Shown here piece after piece: positions 1 to 6,916 of a stretch of DNA of 13,980 nucleotides. Both the position numbers and the translations under genes were made by a program. Each line of letters begins with the position of its first letter. Position 1 is the stretch's first letter. The DNA lies in NCBI GenBank assembly GCA_964525675.1, contig CAZGJW010000068.1:1-13980 (forward strand), in the 5' to 3' direction. The stretch comes from CAYSRJ01 sp964525675 (GTDB lineage: Bacteria > Spirochaetota > B62-G9 > DRHN01). Below the pieces are notes generated by a model. It was not told the DNA's origin. It made no database searches and worked only from the letters and a program-made list of their open reading frames with translations.

Positions 1-507
1 CGAAATATTCAACCTTTCTCCAGCAATTCTTTTTCCGGAGACAGTTTTGATGTTTTTGTCAAATTCCTCTTTGATGTTATGTGGTTCAACGACTATATTC
101 TTCTCTTCGATATTGACGATGAAATCTGCCTCCCATATTACTCTGAAATCAATGCCGTCTATGCTACTCTCTGTGTGATGATTGCCGACAATATAGCACA
201 CCCTCTCGCAAATATCAGGCCGCACCCCGATACCTTTCATCAACTTCCGGGCCACCGCAGGTCCCTCCTGCTCCTGATACTTCGCCTCGAGAGATGAGTA
301 CTTCTTCAGGGATTCCGGAATACCGATATCATGAAAGATTGCACTCAATCCGATCACATCTTTCAAGAACCCGGTGTTGACCCCCTCACCTTCGGAAATA
401 TGTTCGGCAACAGAGAGCACCTTCACTGTATGCTCGACAAACCGTTCCTCGCCAAAATAATCCCTCATCACTTTCAGTGCCTTTTCTTTATACATGTCTT
501 TTTCCAT
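1..507 (-). CDS. HD-domain phosphohydrolase, partial (C-terminus beyond left edge)
   Basis: The visible 169 codons run off the left edge without a stop. The translation carries the HD-superfamily metal-binding pattern: His26, the His59-Asp60 doublet in AIFHDIGIPES, His110-His111 in IVGNHHTES and Asp128 in WEADFI. Proteins of this fold are metal-dependent phosphohydrolases acting on nucleotides or phosphoesters; nothing here tells which substrate is used. The start is the ATG at 507, which lacks a clear ribosome-binding site; Met5 (ATG at 495) has a weak GGA upstream and is the alternative. It lies 19 nt downstream of the stop of a possible 69-codon ORF and could be co-transcribed with it. The protein is probably cytoplasmic, as there is no signal peptide. 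The family call is firm, the specific function unknown. Confidence 0.85.
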   Translation of the reverse strand, partial: MEKDMYKEKALKVMRDYFGEERFVEHTVKVLSVAEHISEGEGVNTGFLKDVIGLSAIFHDIGIPESLKKYSSLEAKYQEQEGPAVARKLMKGIGVRPDICERVCYIVGNHHTESSIDGIDFRVIWEADFIVNIEEKNIVVEPHNIKEEFDKNIKTVSGKRIAGERLNIS

Positions 508-526
508 TAAATTTCTAGAGAATTGT

Positions 527-736
527 TCACCTGGGGTGATTGACAAGGTAATCGTTCAGTGCATTGTACCGGTAGATATTTCTCCCGTGGACGAATCGGA
601 CAGGATGCCTTTTTTCTGCAAGACCGAATGCCTTCATTAGCCGTTCGGCTAACTCGCTCGTACAGTCGATCTGCCATGGTACAAGGTCTGTATCTTTCTG
701 ACTGATGCACAGGGCGACACGCTTTTTTTGATTCAA
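527..736 (-). CDS. Possible small protein of 69 residues, unknown function
   Basis: This is a short ORF between the dehydrogenase gene and the HD-domain gene, on the same strand as both. The only available start is a TTG at 736, because an in-frame TGA lies five codons upstream. An AGGAG sits just 1 nt before the TTG, which is too close for an ideal Shine-Dalgarno site. The product is hydrophilic, with no membrane segment or signal peptide, and ends in RYNALNDYLVNHPR. I recognise no family. In favour of it being real are the fit between its neighbours, the same strand and an ordinary amino-acid mix. Against it are its short length, the poor start and an overlapping ORF in another frame. It could also be the remnant of a larger gene. 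Confidence 0.4.
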   Translation of the reverse strand: MNQKKRVALCISQKDTDLVPWQIDCTSELAERLMKAFGLAEKRHPVRFVHGRNIYRYNALNDYLVNHPR

Positions 737-808
737 TCTCCTACCCTTAAATCAAGCCTGTCGAATTAAACGCAGGCCCCGGTTCAATTGAGTACCCCTT
801 ACAACACT

Positions 809-1855
809 TTATTCAAACCCGATGATTGTTTTCAGTCCTTTACCGCTCATGGCAAACTCAAACGCCTCCCCGATCCGGGATATATCAAACTTTTTGCTGA
901 TAACCGATTTCATATCGATCTGGCCGCCTTCGATGAACCTCATTGCTCGTTCGTGCTGGCTGATCGAAGCGCCTGTCGTGCCGGTAACGATGATACTGTT
1001 GTAATGAATGCGGTTTGTATTCATCGGCACGTGCTCCCTGCCTTTCGGAAGACCGCCGAAGAGGTTGATCCTTCCCATTTTTGCCGCAAGCCCCACAGCC
1101 TGCTGCTGAACATCGGGAGCAGGGCAGGCTGTTATCACCACGTCGACACCCCGTCCCCCTGTTTGCTCCATGACAGTTTCGACGAGGTCATGTTCCCGGG
1201 TGTTAATAATGACGTCCGGCTTGAATTTCTTCAGAAGCTCGAGGCGTGATTCAACAATATCGGCGACGAATATACGGCGCGCGCCCGCACGCCTGTTGAC
1301 CTGGAGGTGAAGCGCTCCCATGGGTCCTGACCCGACGATCAGAACATCGTCTCCCGGTTTGGTTCCCACGGATTCATATGCATTGATGCAGCACGAGAGG
1401 GGTTCGGCAAGCGCCATCTCTTCAAATGAGACCGAATCGCTGAAAGGAATGAGGTTCCCCTGCAGCACCGCCTTGACCGGCACCCTGAAGTATTCTGCAA
1501 ACCCGCCGTCAAAACTTATACCGGTTGCTATATACTCCGGACACATGTGGACCTTGCCCATCCTGCAAAACTCGCACACACCGCAGCCCACGTTTGATGC
1601 AACACCAACCATCATTCCCGGCCTGTACCTCATCACCTGCGAGCCGACCTCCGCGATTTCACCCGAGAACTCATGGCCGAGTATCCGCTCTTCGCCTTCC
1701 TTTATTGCAAAGTGTCCGCTCTTGAATATTCTGAGGTCGGTACCGCACACTGCAGCCGCACGGACCTGTACGAGTATCTCATTATCACCGATTACAGGCT
1801 TTTCAACCTCCCTGCATTCGATCTTTCCGACCCCGCCGTATACTGCCGCCTTCAT
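809..1855 (-). CDS. Zinc-dependent alcohol/polyol dehydrogenase (MDR superfamily)
   Basis: This 348-residue protein has the full layout of a zinc medium-chain dehydrogenase, which oxidises a secondary alcohol or polyol (or reduces the ketone) with a nicotinamide cofactor. Catalytic zinc ligands are Cys37 (AVCGTD), His61-Glu62 (GHEF) and Glu151. The structural-zinc lobe is intact, with Cys91, Cys94, Cys97 and Cys105 spaced C-x2-C-x2-C-x7-C. The Rossmann motif is VGSGPMG (174-180), and Asp199 at the end of the second strand favours NAD over NADP. Length is normal for the family, which includes sorbitol, threonine and butanediol dehydrogenases. The ATG is preceded by GGAG with 8 nt spacing. It is the last gene of the dhaL-dhaK-epimerase operon, 48 nt after the epimerase, so its likely job is interconverting a sugar alcohol and a ketose. 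The exact substrate cannot be read from sequence. Confidence 0.9.
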   Translation of the reverse strand: MKAAVYGGVGKIECREVEKPVIGDNEILVQVRAAAVCGTDLRIFKSGHFAIKEGEERILGHEFSGEIAEVGSQVMRYRPGMMVGVASNVGCGVCEFCRMGKVHMCPEYIATGISFDGGFAEYFRVPVKAVLQGNLIPFSDSVSFEEMALAEPLSCCINAYESVGTKPGDDVLIVGSGPMGALHLQVNRRAGARRIFVADIVESRLELLKKFKPDVIINTREHDLVETVMEQTGGRGVDVVITACPAPDVQQQAVGLAAKMGRINLFGGLPKGREHVPMNTNRIHYNSIIVTGTTGASISQHERAMRFIEGGQIDMKSVISKKFDISRIGEAFEFAMSGKGLKTIIGFE

Positions 1856-1903
1856 GAATTCTTCTCCAGTTGTTGTCTGATTGTCATGGTACCCTTGTTT
1901 AGA

Positions 1904-2764
1904 TCAACCAAATACCTTCTTTTCAGCGGCCTTTATGTTTTTAAGGCCCTCTCCTGCAAGAAAGTCCGCACTCGGCGCAAGCTGTCTCCAGATGGCGCAG
2001 AGCCGCGCAAGCTCCTTTATGTCAGGAACGAAGGACTCGATCGTGATCCACCCCGTATAGTCTATATCCTTCAGAGCCCGGTATACCTCTTCCCACTGAA
2101 CGAGCCCTGTACCGGGAACCCCACGCTCGTTTTCGCAGGCATGAAAATACCCCAGATACTTCCCGGTATTTTTAATAGCATCGTAGAAACTCTTCTCCTC
2201 CCTGATCATGTGGTAGGTATCAAGGTGCACGGACACGTTCGGCTCATCCACATCCCTGCAAAACTGCACGCTGTCCGCAGCAGTATTCAAAAAATGGGTT
2301 TCAAACCGGTTCACCGCTTCCACTGCGAGTTTGATACTCTTTCCCTGGGCGTACTTTGCCGCTTCTTTAAAATTATGAACCGCCCATTCCCATTCTTCAT
2401 CAGTCCTCGAGGTGCCGGTAAAATAGCCCCATGCAGCGTAATTGACGCCGCCGATCACAGAGTCGCCGCCGGAAATCTCATAGGCAACGTCTATACTTTT
2501 TTTAAAAAACTCGATCCCTTTCTTCCTTACTTCCGGATCTTTCGAAATAGCATTCGTGTCTTCAGTAAGGGTTATAACAAAATTGACGCCCATATCATTA
2601 TCCTTGAGCGCACTTTTCACCTCATCGACCGGAAAGCGTTCGGGATGCCCAAGGTGCAGCTCAACTCCGTCAAAGCCGAGCTCCCTGGCATGCGAAACAA
2701 GTTTGACGTCCTCTTTTTTAAAATCACCTGTCCACAGCAGCAATTCCAGACCATATTTATGCAT
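1904..2764 (-). CDS. Ketose 3-epimerase (D-psicose/D-tagatose 3-epimerase family)
   Basis: This 286-residue TIM-barrel protein belongs to the AP-endonuclease-2/sugar-isomerase fold. It matches the ketose 3-epimerase subgroup closely. The four metal ligands known from Agrobacterium D-psicose 3-epimerase (Glu150, Asp183, His209, Glu244) correspond to Glu149, Asp182, His208 and Glu243 here, and the substrate-contacting Arg is Arg214. Diagnostic segments are VEAVNRFETH, HLDTYHM, FHACENERGVPGTG and TIESFV. Such enzymes invert C3 of a free ketose (allulose, tagatose, ribulose and others) using Mn or Co. The start is well supported by AGGAGGAGG just upstream. The gene follows dhaK by 59 nt and precedes the dehydrogenase by 48 nt. 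In this context it probably converts an imported or freshly oxidised ketose into the isomer accepted by the kinase. The substrate is uncertain; the fold and chemistry are well supported. Confidence 0.9.
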   Translation of the reverse strand: MHKYGLELLLWTGDFKKEDVKLVSHARELGFDGVELHLGHPERFPVDEVKSALKDNDMGVNFVITLTEDTNAISKDPEVRKKGIEFFKKSIDVAYEISGGDSVIGGVNYAAWGYFTGTSRTDEEWEWAVHNFKEAAKYAQGKSIKLAVEAVNRFETHFLNTAADSVQFCRDVDEPNVSVHLDTYHMIREEKSFYDAIKNTGKYLGYFHACENERGVPGTGLVQWEEVYRALKDIDYTGWITIESFVPDIKELARLCAIWRQLAPSADFLAGEGLKNIKAAEKKVFG

Positions 2765-2823
2765 CGCAATCCTCCTCCTGTATTTTTATACTTTATTTCG
2801 GCGGTCAATCTGTAACCAGGTGG

Positions 2824-3843
2824 TTATCGGCTGCACACCTTGAAATAGGGTGTGTTAACCGGGGCATCCCAGAGCCTCTTTGTTTCATCATCTGCCCTGC
2901 AGAGCGACAGGGAGAAACCCGCCATCTCCTGCGTCGTTATGATATTGCCGATAAGCGGCCTGTACGGATTTATACTCTTCTGTTTCAAAATATCCTTGAG
3001 CCTGTCGTACAGGATGAACATCTCCATCAGTGTTGTGGACCCCGACCCGTTTATAAGCACGAGCACATCGCCTCCACTCTTGAATTCACCGTCTGTAATT
3101 ACTTTTTCAGCAACGATATCCATTATTTTATTGGCTGTTGTCATTTTCATGGGACCCTCGGGCCCGGGTTCGCCGTGAACACCGGGACCGATAACAAGTT
3201 CATCCTCCGCGAGTGTAAAGAGAAGCTGTCCGGTCGTGGGTATTGTGCAGGGCCTGAGAGCGACGGCGAGAGTTCTGGTGCTCGCGTTGACCTCTTTCAC
3301 CTTTTTAATGATTTTATCCCTGCTTTTTCCCTCCTCTGCAAGAGCGCCGGCAACCTTGAAGCTGAACGTCATACCTGCCATTCCTCGTCGGTTCTCTTCC
3401 TCGCCCCTGGGAGCGCTCGCGATGTCGTCGTACAGCAAAACACTTTCGACATCAATACCATCATCGTGCGCCATATCCACCGCAATACCGTTATTGATCA
3501 CATCTCCCTCGTGATTTGCAATCAAGACGAGAACGGGGGTATGGCCGCTCGCCTCCCAGGCGATCTTTATTCCTTCGTATATCCTGTCGCCTCCCGCGCA
3601 TGCAAAAATACCGCCAGGAATCTCTACATCATGCATACCGTACCCCAACATGCCCTTATAACCCGGCTCATGTCCCGCTCCCTGGCCGAACACGATCTGC
3701 ACCTTTCCCTTTTCTTTCGGCTTTCTCCGGATAATGATGTCATCTGCAGCGAGCTCGAGGATATTGCTGTATGCAGACGCGAGACCTCTGATAAGCTCAA
3801 CGACGATGTCATCCGGATTGTTCAAAAACTTCTTCATTGCCAT
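2824..3843 (-). CDS. dhaK: DhaK-type ketose/dihydroxyacetone kinase, substrate-binding subunit
   Basis: This 339-residue protein is a stand-alone DAK1 domain. In DhaK the substrate carbonyl forms a hemiaminal with a histidine; the corresponding His223 is present in GVHGEPGPEG. The other substrate-contacting residues are His58 (GQGAGHEPGYKG) and Asp114 (NHEGDVINN). RRGMAGMTFSFKVAGA and LRPCTIPTTGQ are further family hallmarks. It acts with the nucleotide-binding subunit encoded just upstream. AGGAGGAG precedes the ATG at 3843. The gene lies between dhaL and a ketose 3-epimerase. No dhaM (the PTS phosphotransfer subunit) is present, so the pair either uses ATP directly or borrows a DhaM encoded elsewhere. 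DAK-type kinases are also known for four-carbon ketoses, so dihydroxyacetone is not assured as substrate. Subunit identity is secure, substrate is not. Confidence 0.92.
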   Translation of the reverse strand: MAMKKFLNNPDDIVVELIRGLASAYSNILELAADDIIIRRKPKEKGKVQIVFGQGAGHEPGYKGMLGYGMHDVEIPGGIFACAGGDRIYEGIKIAWEASGHTPVLVLIANHEGDVINNGIAVDMAHDDGIDVESVLLYDDIASAPRGEEENRRGMAGMTFSFKVAGALAEEGKSRDKIIKKVKEVNASTRTLAVALRPCTIPTTGQLLFTLAEDELVIGPGVHGEPGPEGPMKMTTANKIMDIVAEKVITDGEFKSGGDVLVLINGSGSTTLMEMFILYDRLKDILKQKSINPYRPLIGNIITTQEMAGFSLSLCRADDETKRLWDAPVNTPYFKVCSR

Positions 3844-3981
3844 GACTCTCCTCCTGTGTGCATAAGCTGTATGAGTTTTATTTCACTGCTACGATTGTCC
3901 GTTTAGATTATTTCGTCCTATTCATGCTCAAGGATATGTTTCGACCCGCAGGTCTCCGTGGCCCTTGTTTACAAACCTCTT

Positions 3982-4647
3982 TCACATTCCATGAGACTGA
4001 AAATAATCAGCCATAGTCCCTAAAATCAAGGCCATGCTCGCGGCACCCGGATCCTTGTACCCCAGGCCCCGCTCGCCGACATTCTTCGATCTGCCTTTCC
4101 TGGCGACCATATCCCTTGTCTTTTCAGCCCCCGCCGCCGCGGCGTCCGCAGCCGTACGGAAAGCATCGGCAAAGCCTGCGCCTCTTTTGGCGACAGATGC
4201 GAGGGCTTCCACTGCAGGCTCGAGAGCATCGACCATAGTTTTATCACCCGGCTGTGCGCCTCCACGCTTTTTTATCTTCGCGAGTGCTTCCGCAAGCATG
4301 CCTGAAAAATCAGAGAGAGAAAGTTTATCTTTCTCTTTCAGATTGTTATTGTAATACACCGCCTGTCCGGTGAAAAAGGTTCCGAATACGGCGCCTGCTG
4401 CGCCGCCGACTGTTTTTATCAATTCGAAGCCGCATTTTTTCAGCATCTCCCCTGTATCGAACGATGCATATTCCTGCAGTTTATCATTGAGGCTCTTGAA
4501 CCCTTTCGCCAGACTGAATCCATGATCACCGTCGCCGATTTCCGTATCCAGTTTTGACAGCTCGGCTTTCTTTTCATCGATTTTCTGATACAGAATTTTG
4601 ATCAGCTCGACAAGATTTTCTTTCGTAATACCCGCTTTCTCCGCCAT
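3982..4647 (-). CDS. dhaL: DhaL-type kinase nucleotide-binding subunit
   Basis: This 221-residue all-helical DAK2 domain holds the Mg-nucleotide. The metal-binding signature LDTEIGDGDHG supplies Asp34, Asp39 and Asp41, equivalent to the three Mg-binding aspartates of E. coli DhaL. The glycine-rich loop TVGGAAGAVFGT (near residue 80), RGGAQPGDKTMVDAL and the C-terminal KDPGAASMALIL are also typical. Length is close to the usual 210. It is the first gene of its operon, transcribed from the promoter at 4725-4752, with AGAGG 8 nt before the ATG. The dhaL-dhaK order is the reverse of the dhaK-dhaL-dhaM order in E. coli. A 138-nt gap separates it from dhaK and shows no convincing signal. In PTS-linked systems DhaL keeps ADP permanently bound; in ATP-dependent ones it exchanges nucleotide. 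Which applies here cannot be told from sequence. Confidence 0.92.
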   Translation of the reverse strand: MAEKAGITKENLVELIKILYQKIDEKKAELSKLDTEIGDGDHGFSLAKGFKSLNDKLQEYASFDTGEMLKKCGFELIKTVGGAAGAVFGTFFTGQAVYYNNNLKEKDKLSLSDFSGMLAEALAKIKKRGGAQPGDKTMVDALEPAVEALASVAKRGAGFADAFRTAADAAAAGAEKTRDMVARKGRSKNVGERGLGYKDPGAASMALILGTMADYFQSHGM

Positions 4648-4724
4648 TCGTATGCCCTCTCTATACCTTTGATGTCAGACGTATCCCCCGTTTGATGTGG
4701 AAAAAACAGGGACGCGTTGAATCC

Positions 4725-4752
4725 ATTATCCCTATTCTGGCCGACATGTCAA
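4725..4752 (-). promoter_or_regulatory. Sigma70-type promoter of the dhaL-dhaK-epimerase-dehydrogenase operon
   Basis: Read on the minus strand, a perfect TTGACA (-35, 4752-4747) is followed by a 16-nt spacer and GATAAT (-10, 4730-4725, five of six consensus bases). Transcription would start near 4718, giving a leader of about 70 nt before dhaL. Confidence 0.72.
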
Positions 4753-4905
4753 GAGGTGAAAGAGATTAAAATGAGTTTCAGCAGATCGTTTTTTACAGCA
4801 GGGCGGAAATGAATTAACCTCAAAGATCCTCAATCTGCTTTATGGTTTTATCCATTAACATTCCATTATTTTGTATCAGATTTTTAATGCTCAACTGGCT
4901 TTTTG

Positions 4906-4914
4906 TGTTACAAT
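4906..4914 (+). promoter_or_regulatory. Probable extended -10 promoter for the aminotransferase gene
   Basis: The motif TGTTACAAT combines a TGn extension with TACAAT (five of six consensus bases) at 4909-4914. No good -35 box sits at the right distance, as is usual for extended -10 promoters. Start of transcription near 4921 would leave a leader of about 30 nt. Confidence 0.42.
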
Positions 4915-4937
4915 TAACCAGCTTCAGAACAGCAAAC

Positions 4938-4944
4938 AGGAGGG
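4938..4944 (+). promoter_or_regulatory. Ribosome-binding site deciding the aminotransferase start
   Basis: AGGAGGG lies 8 nt before the ATG at 4953. The reading frame stays open back to 4842, but that upstream ATG has no such site and would add 37 residues unlike the family N-terminus. Confidence 0.8.
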
Positions 4945-4952
4945 CTGATTCC

Positions 4953-6113
4953 ATGGAATCGGAAAAGCTTTTGTCTTTCGGAACAACCATATTTTCCAAA
5001 ATGACGAAACTCGCAAATGAAAGGGGCGCAATCAACCTGTCCCAGGGCTTTCCCGATTTCGATGCCCCCGAGGAAATCATAGAGGAGGCGGTGCGGGCAG
5101 TACGAGGCGGGTTCAACCAGTACGCACGGTCACAGGGCCATATGCCGCTCGCAGAGGCCATTGCGAGTAAAATCAGGCGGGATTATGGAATGGGATATAA
5201 CCCGGAGACCGAACTGCTCATTACAAACGGCGTGACAGAGGGCATTGCCAGTGTGTTTCTCGCGCTGCTCAACCCCGGAGACGAGGTGATTTTCTTCGAA
5301 CCGCACTACGACAGCTACCCGGTATGCGCTGCGCTGGCAGGGGCGCGCTGTCGTTTTTACACCCTGCGTTTTCCTTCCTTCGGTATCGACGGTGACGAGC
5401 TCGAAAAAAACTTCAACAGTCGAACACAAATCCTCTTCATCAACACACCGCACAACCCCACGGGAAAGGTTTTCTCGCGGGATGAGCTTGAGATGATCTC
5501 TAGACTCTGCATAAAGCATAACGTTACGGTGGTAACCGATGAAGTATACGAACATTTGACCTATGACGGTGTCTCCCATATTCCGATAGCCTCCATGCCC
5601 GGTATGCGCGAAAGAACACTTACGATTTCAGGAGCGGGTAAAACCTTTTCGATAACTGGCTGGCGGATAGGCTGGATTACCGGCCCTGTCGCTGGTATTC
5701 GCGCCGTTCATACCGCACACCAGTATATCACCTTCGCGCCTGCAACCCCATTGCAGGAAGCACTCGCATCCGTTATCAGAAGTATCGGCGAGTCCTATTT
5801 CACGAATTTGAAAAGTGCGTATCACAAACGACGGGGCATACTGCTCGAAGCCCTTCAGGACACCGGATTCAACCCATCCGTGCCCGCGGGCACGTATTAT
5901 ATACTCGCTGATTTTACCGGACTCCACAAGAAAGGTGACGTCGATTTTGTGCACTTTCTTATTGACAGATGCGGTGTTGCGGCCATACCTCCGAGCGTTT
6001 TTTATTCGAAAGACCCGGATGAAGGAAAGAGCCTCGTTCGCTTTGCCTTCTGTAAAAGGGAAACAACGCTTAAAAAGGCCGCAGAAGCGCTGAAACTGCT
6101 TGGAACGAAGTAA
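4953..6113 (+). CDS. PLP-dependent class I aminotransferase (methionine/kynurenine aminotransferase-like)
   Basis: This 386-residue fold-type I enzyme transfers an amino group from an amino acid to a 2-oxo acid. The N-terminal INLSQGFPDFDAPEEI (27-42) is typical of the methionine/kynurenine/glutamine-K aminotransferase branch. Seen in order are Asn168-Pro169 in NTPHNPTGKVF, Asp196 and Tyr199 (TDEVYEHL) that hold the PLP ring, the Schiff-base lysine Lys230 in GAGKTFSITGWRIGW, and a C-terminal LVRFAFCK supplying the carboxylate-binding arginine. The ATG at 4953 is chosen because AGGAGGG lies 8 nt upstream and the protein then has normal length. The gene is divergent from the dhaL operon and convergent with the VOC gene, 34 nt away, so it is probably a single transcription unit. 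It may act in methionine salvage or aromatic amino-acid turnover; the substrate is not determinable here. Confidence 0.9.
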   Translation: MESEKLLSFGTTIFSKMTKLANERGAINLSQGFPDFDAPEEIIEEAVRAVRGGFNQYARSQGHMPLAEAIASKIRRDYGMGYNPETELLITNGVTEGIASVFLALLNPGDEVIFFEPHYDSYPVCAALAGARCRFYTLRFPSFGIDGDELEKNFNSRTQILFINTPHNPTGKVFSRDELEMISRLCIKHNVTVVTDEVYEHLTYDGVSHIPIASMPGMRERTLTISGAGKTFSITGWRIGWITGPVAGIRAVHTAHQYITFAPATPLQEALASVIRSIGESYFTNLKSAYHKRRGILLEALQDTGFNPSVPAGTYYILADFTGLHKKGDVDFVHFLIDRCGVAAIPPSVFYSKDPDEGKSLVRFAFCKRETTLKKAAEALKLLGTK

Positions 6114-6147
6114 AAATGAAAGGACCGTCCGGATGTATGGCTTTTGT

Positions 6148-6627
6148 CTATTCCGGAGGGTACCGTCTGTCCGGTTTCCTGTGCTTGGTCCCGCCGTGCT
6201 TCACGATCTCGAAATTTATTCCCAGGTAGGGCTCCGTATCGAGGTAGTAAAAAGAGCTCCCGTCAAACTCGCCGCTCTGTATCACGGAAATTCCTTTTTT
6301 TGCATACTCGTCTATGACCTGCTGGCAGTCGTCAACCCACTCTTTTATATGGTGGAGGCCGTCTCCCCTGGTCTCCAAAAACTCTTCGTAAATATTCGGA
6401 CCGGTCAACGGCTGTATTATCTCCAGCTGCCTGTCACCGACCCAGGTGAAGGCAATCATCGCAGACCAGTCCGACGGTTTTCCCCTGTACGTAATATTCT
6501 TCATCTCAGGCGGTCCGTACCTGTAGATATCCCACGGCCCTGCATCGAAGATTTCGTAGTACTGTTTTACCGCTCGATCGAGGTCTTTAACAACGATTCC
6601 GATTTGAATGATTTTTCTTTCCGACAT
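6148..6627 (-). CDS. VOC-superfamily (glyoxalase/methylmalonyl-CoA epimerase fold) protein
   Basis: This 159-residue protein has two beta-alpha-beta-beta-beta modules of the vicinal oxygen chelate fold. The first opens with IIQIGIVVKDLDRAV and the second centres on GDGLHHIKEWVDD. Likely metal ligands are Gln8 (methylmalonyl-CoA epimerase has His here), Glu69 in QLEIIQPL, His92 or His93, and Glu140 in INFEIV. The segment GPWDIY plus QPLTGPNIYEEFLE is common in a large group of uncharacterised VOC proteins. Family members isomerise, epimerise or cleave small metabolites or bind drugs; no specific reaction can be claimed. GGGAGG lies just before the ATG. The gene is monocistronic as far as can be seen, converging with the aminotransferase. 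It is cytoplasmic, without a signal peptide. Confidence 0.82.
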   Translation of the reverse strand: MSERKIIQIGIVVKDLDRAVKQYYEIFDAGPWDIYRYGPPEMKNITYRGKPSDWSAMIAFTWVGDRQLEIIQPLTGPNIYEEFLETRGDGLHHIKEWVDDCQQVIDEYAKKGISVIQSGEFDGSSFYYLDTEPYLGINFEIVKHGGTKHRKPDRRYPPE

Positions 6628-6725
6628 ACGCCTCCCTCACTATTGTTGAATTGTACTTTCTCAAAGCCTGCCCGATGATACCGGGATACAGGTTCTGTAC
6701 GTTTTTATATTGCCCGGTCATCCCT

Positions 6726-6753
6726 ATTGTACCAGCAATCATGAGTTCTTCAA
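6726..6753 (-). promoter_or_regulatory. Probable promoter for the VOC-family gene
   Basis: On the minus strand, TTGAAG (6753-6748) and TACAAT (6731-6726) are separated by 16 nt. The start point would be near 6719, giving a leader of about 90 nt. A second, perfect TATAAT (6763-6758) lies just upstream but lacks a good -35 partner. Confidence 0.4.
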
Positions 6754-6867
6754 GAAAATTATACACCGTGCACAGGCAGGACATTCGTTATGCGCATAAG
6801 TGTGTACGCGAAAGCGAAAAACCCCGTCCGTATTCTGTGTTCGGCACCATGATGCGCCCTTAATTAT

Positions 6868-6896
6868 TTGAAAAATGTCGATAAAGATACTATAAA
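6868..6896 (+). promoter_or_regulatory. Sigma70-type promoter of the lipoprotein gene
   Basis: TTGAAA (6868-6873), a 17-nt spacer and TATAAA (6891-6896) form a near-consensus promoter. The expected start near 6903 leaves a leader of only about 14 nt, most of it the ribosome-binding site AAGGGG (6904-6909). Confidence 0.72.
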
Positions 6897-6916
6897 TAAA
6901 GGCAAGGGGACAAAAA

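Larger units (their letters stand above)
4648..4952. promoter_or_regulatory. Divergent intergenic region between dhaL and the aminotransferase gene
   Basis: This 305-nt stretch holds no gene. It carries the promoter of the dhaL operon on the minus strand (4725-4752) and a probable extended -10 promoter for the aminotransferase on the plus strand (4906-4914). The roughly 150 nt between them are AT-rich and could hold operator sites, but I see no convincing inverted repeat there. Confidence 0.6.

Noticed and set aside
756..777. GCCTG/CAGGC hairpin downstream of the dehydrogenase gene as a terminator
   Set aside because: The stem is only 5 bp with a 12-nt loop and is followed by TTGATTT rather than a T run; too weak to call.
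1673..2815. Long plus-strand ORF (380 codons) opposite the dehydrogenase and epimerase genes
   Set aside because: It is antisense to two genes with intact catalytic motifs, has no ribosome-binding site of note, and its translation shows no recognisable domain.
3175..3906. Plus-strand ORF of 243 codons opposite dhaK
   Set aside because: It is antisense to dhaK, whose substrate-binding residues are all intact; no independent support.
3844..3981. Possible internal promoter (TTGAGC and TAATCT) in the dhaL-dhaK gap
   Set aside because: The spacer is only 15 nt and both boxes are poor; the gap holds no convincing feature.
4842..4952. 37-residue N-terminal extension of the aminotransferase
   Set aside because: The hydrophobic stretch could pass for a signal peptide, but it lacks a ribosome-binding site, overlaps the likely promoter, and is ruled out by AGGAGGG before the ATG at 4953.
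6100..6678. Plus-strand ORF overlapping the VOC gene in antisense
   Set aside because: The minus-strand frame gives a clear VOC-fold protein with GGGAGG before its ATG; the plus-strand frame has neither.
6671..6685. CCCGATGATACCGGG imperfect dyad upstream of the VOC gene
   Set aside because: Only 4 bp pair around a 7-nt centre, which is expected by chance.
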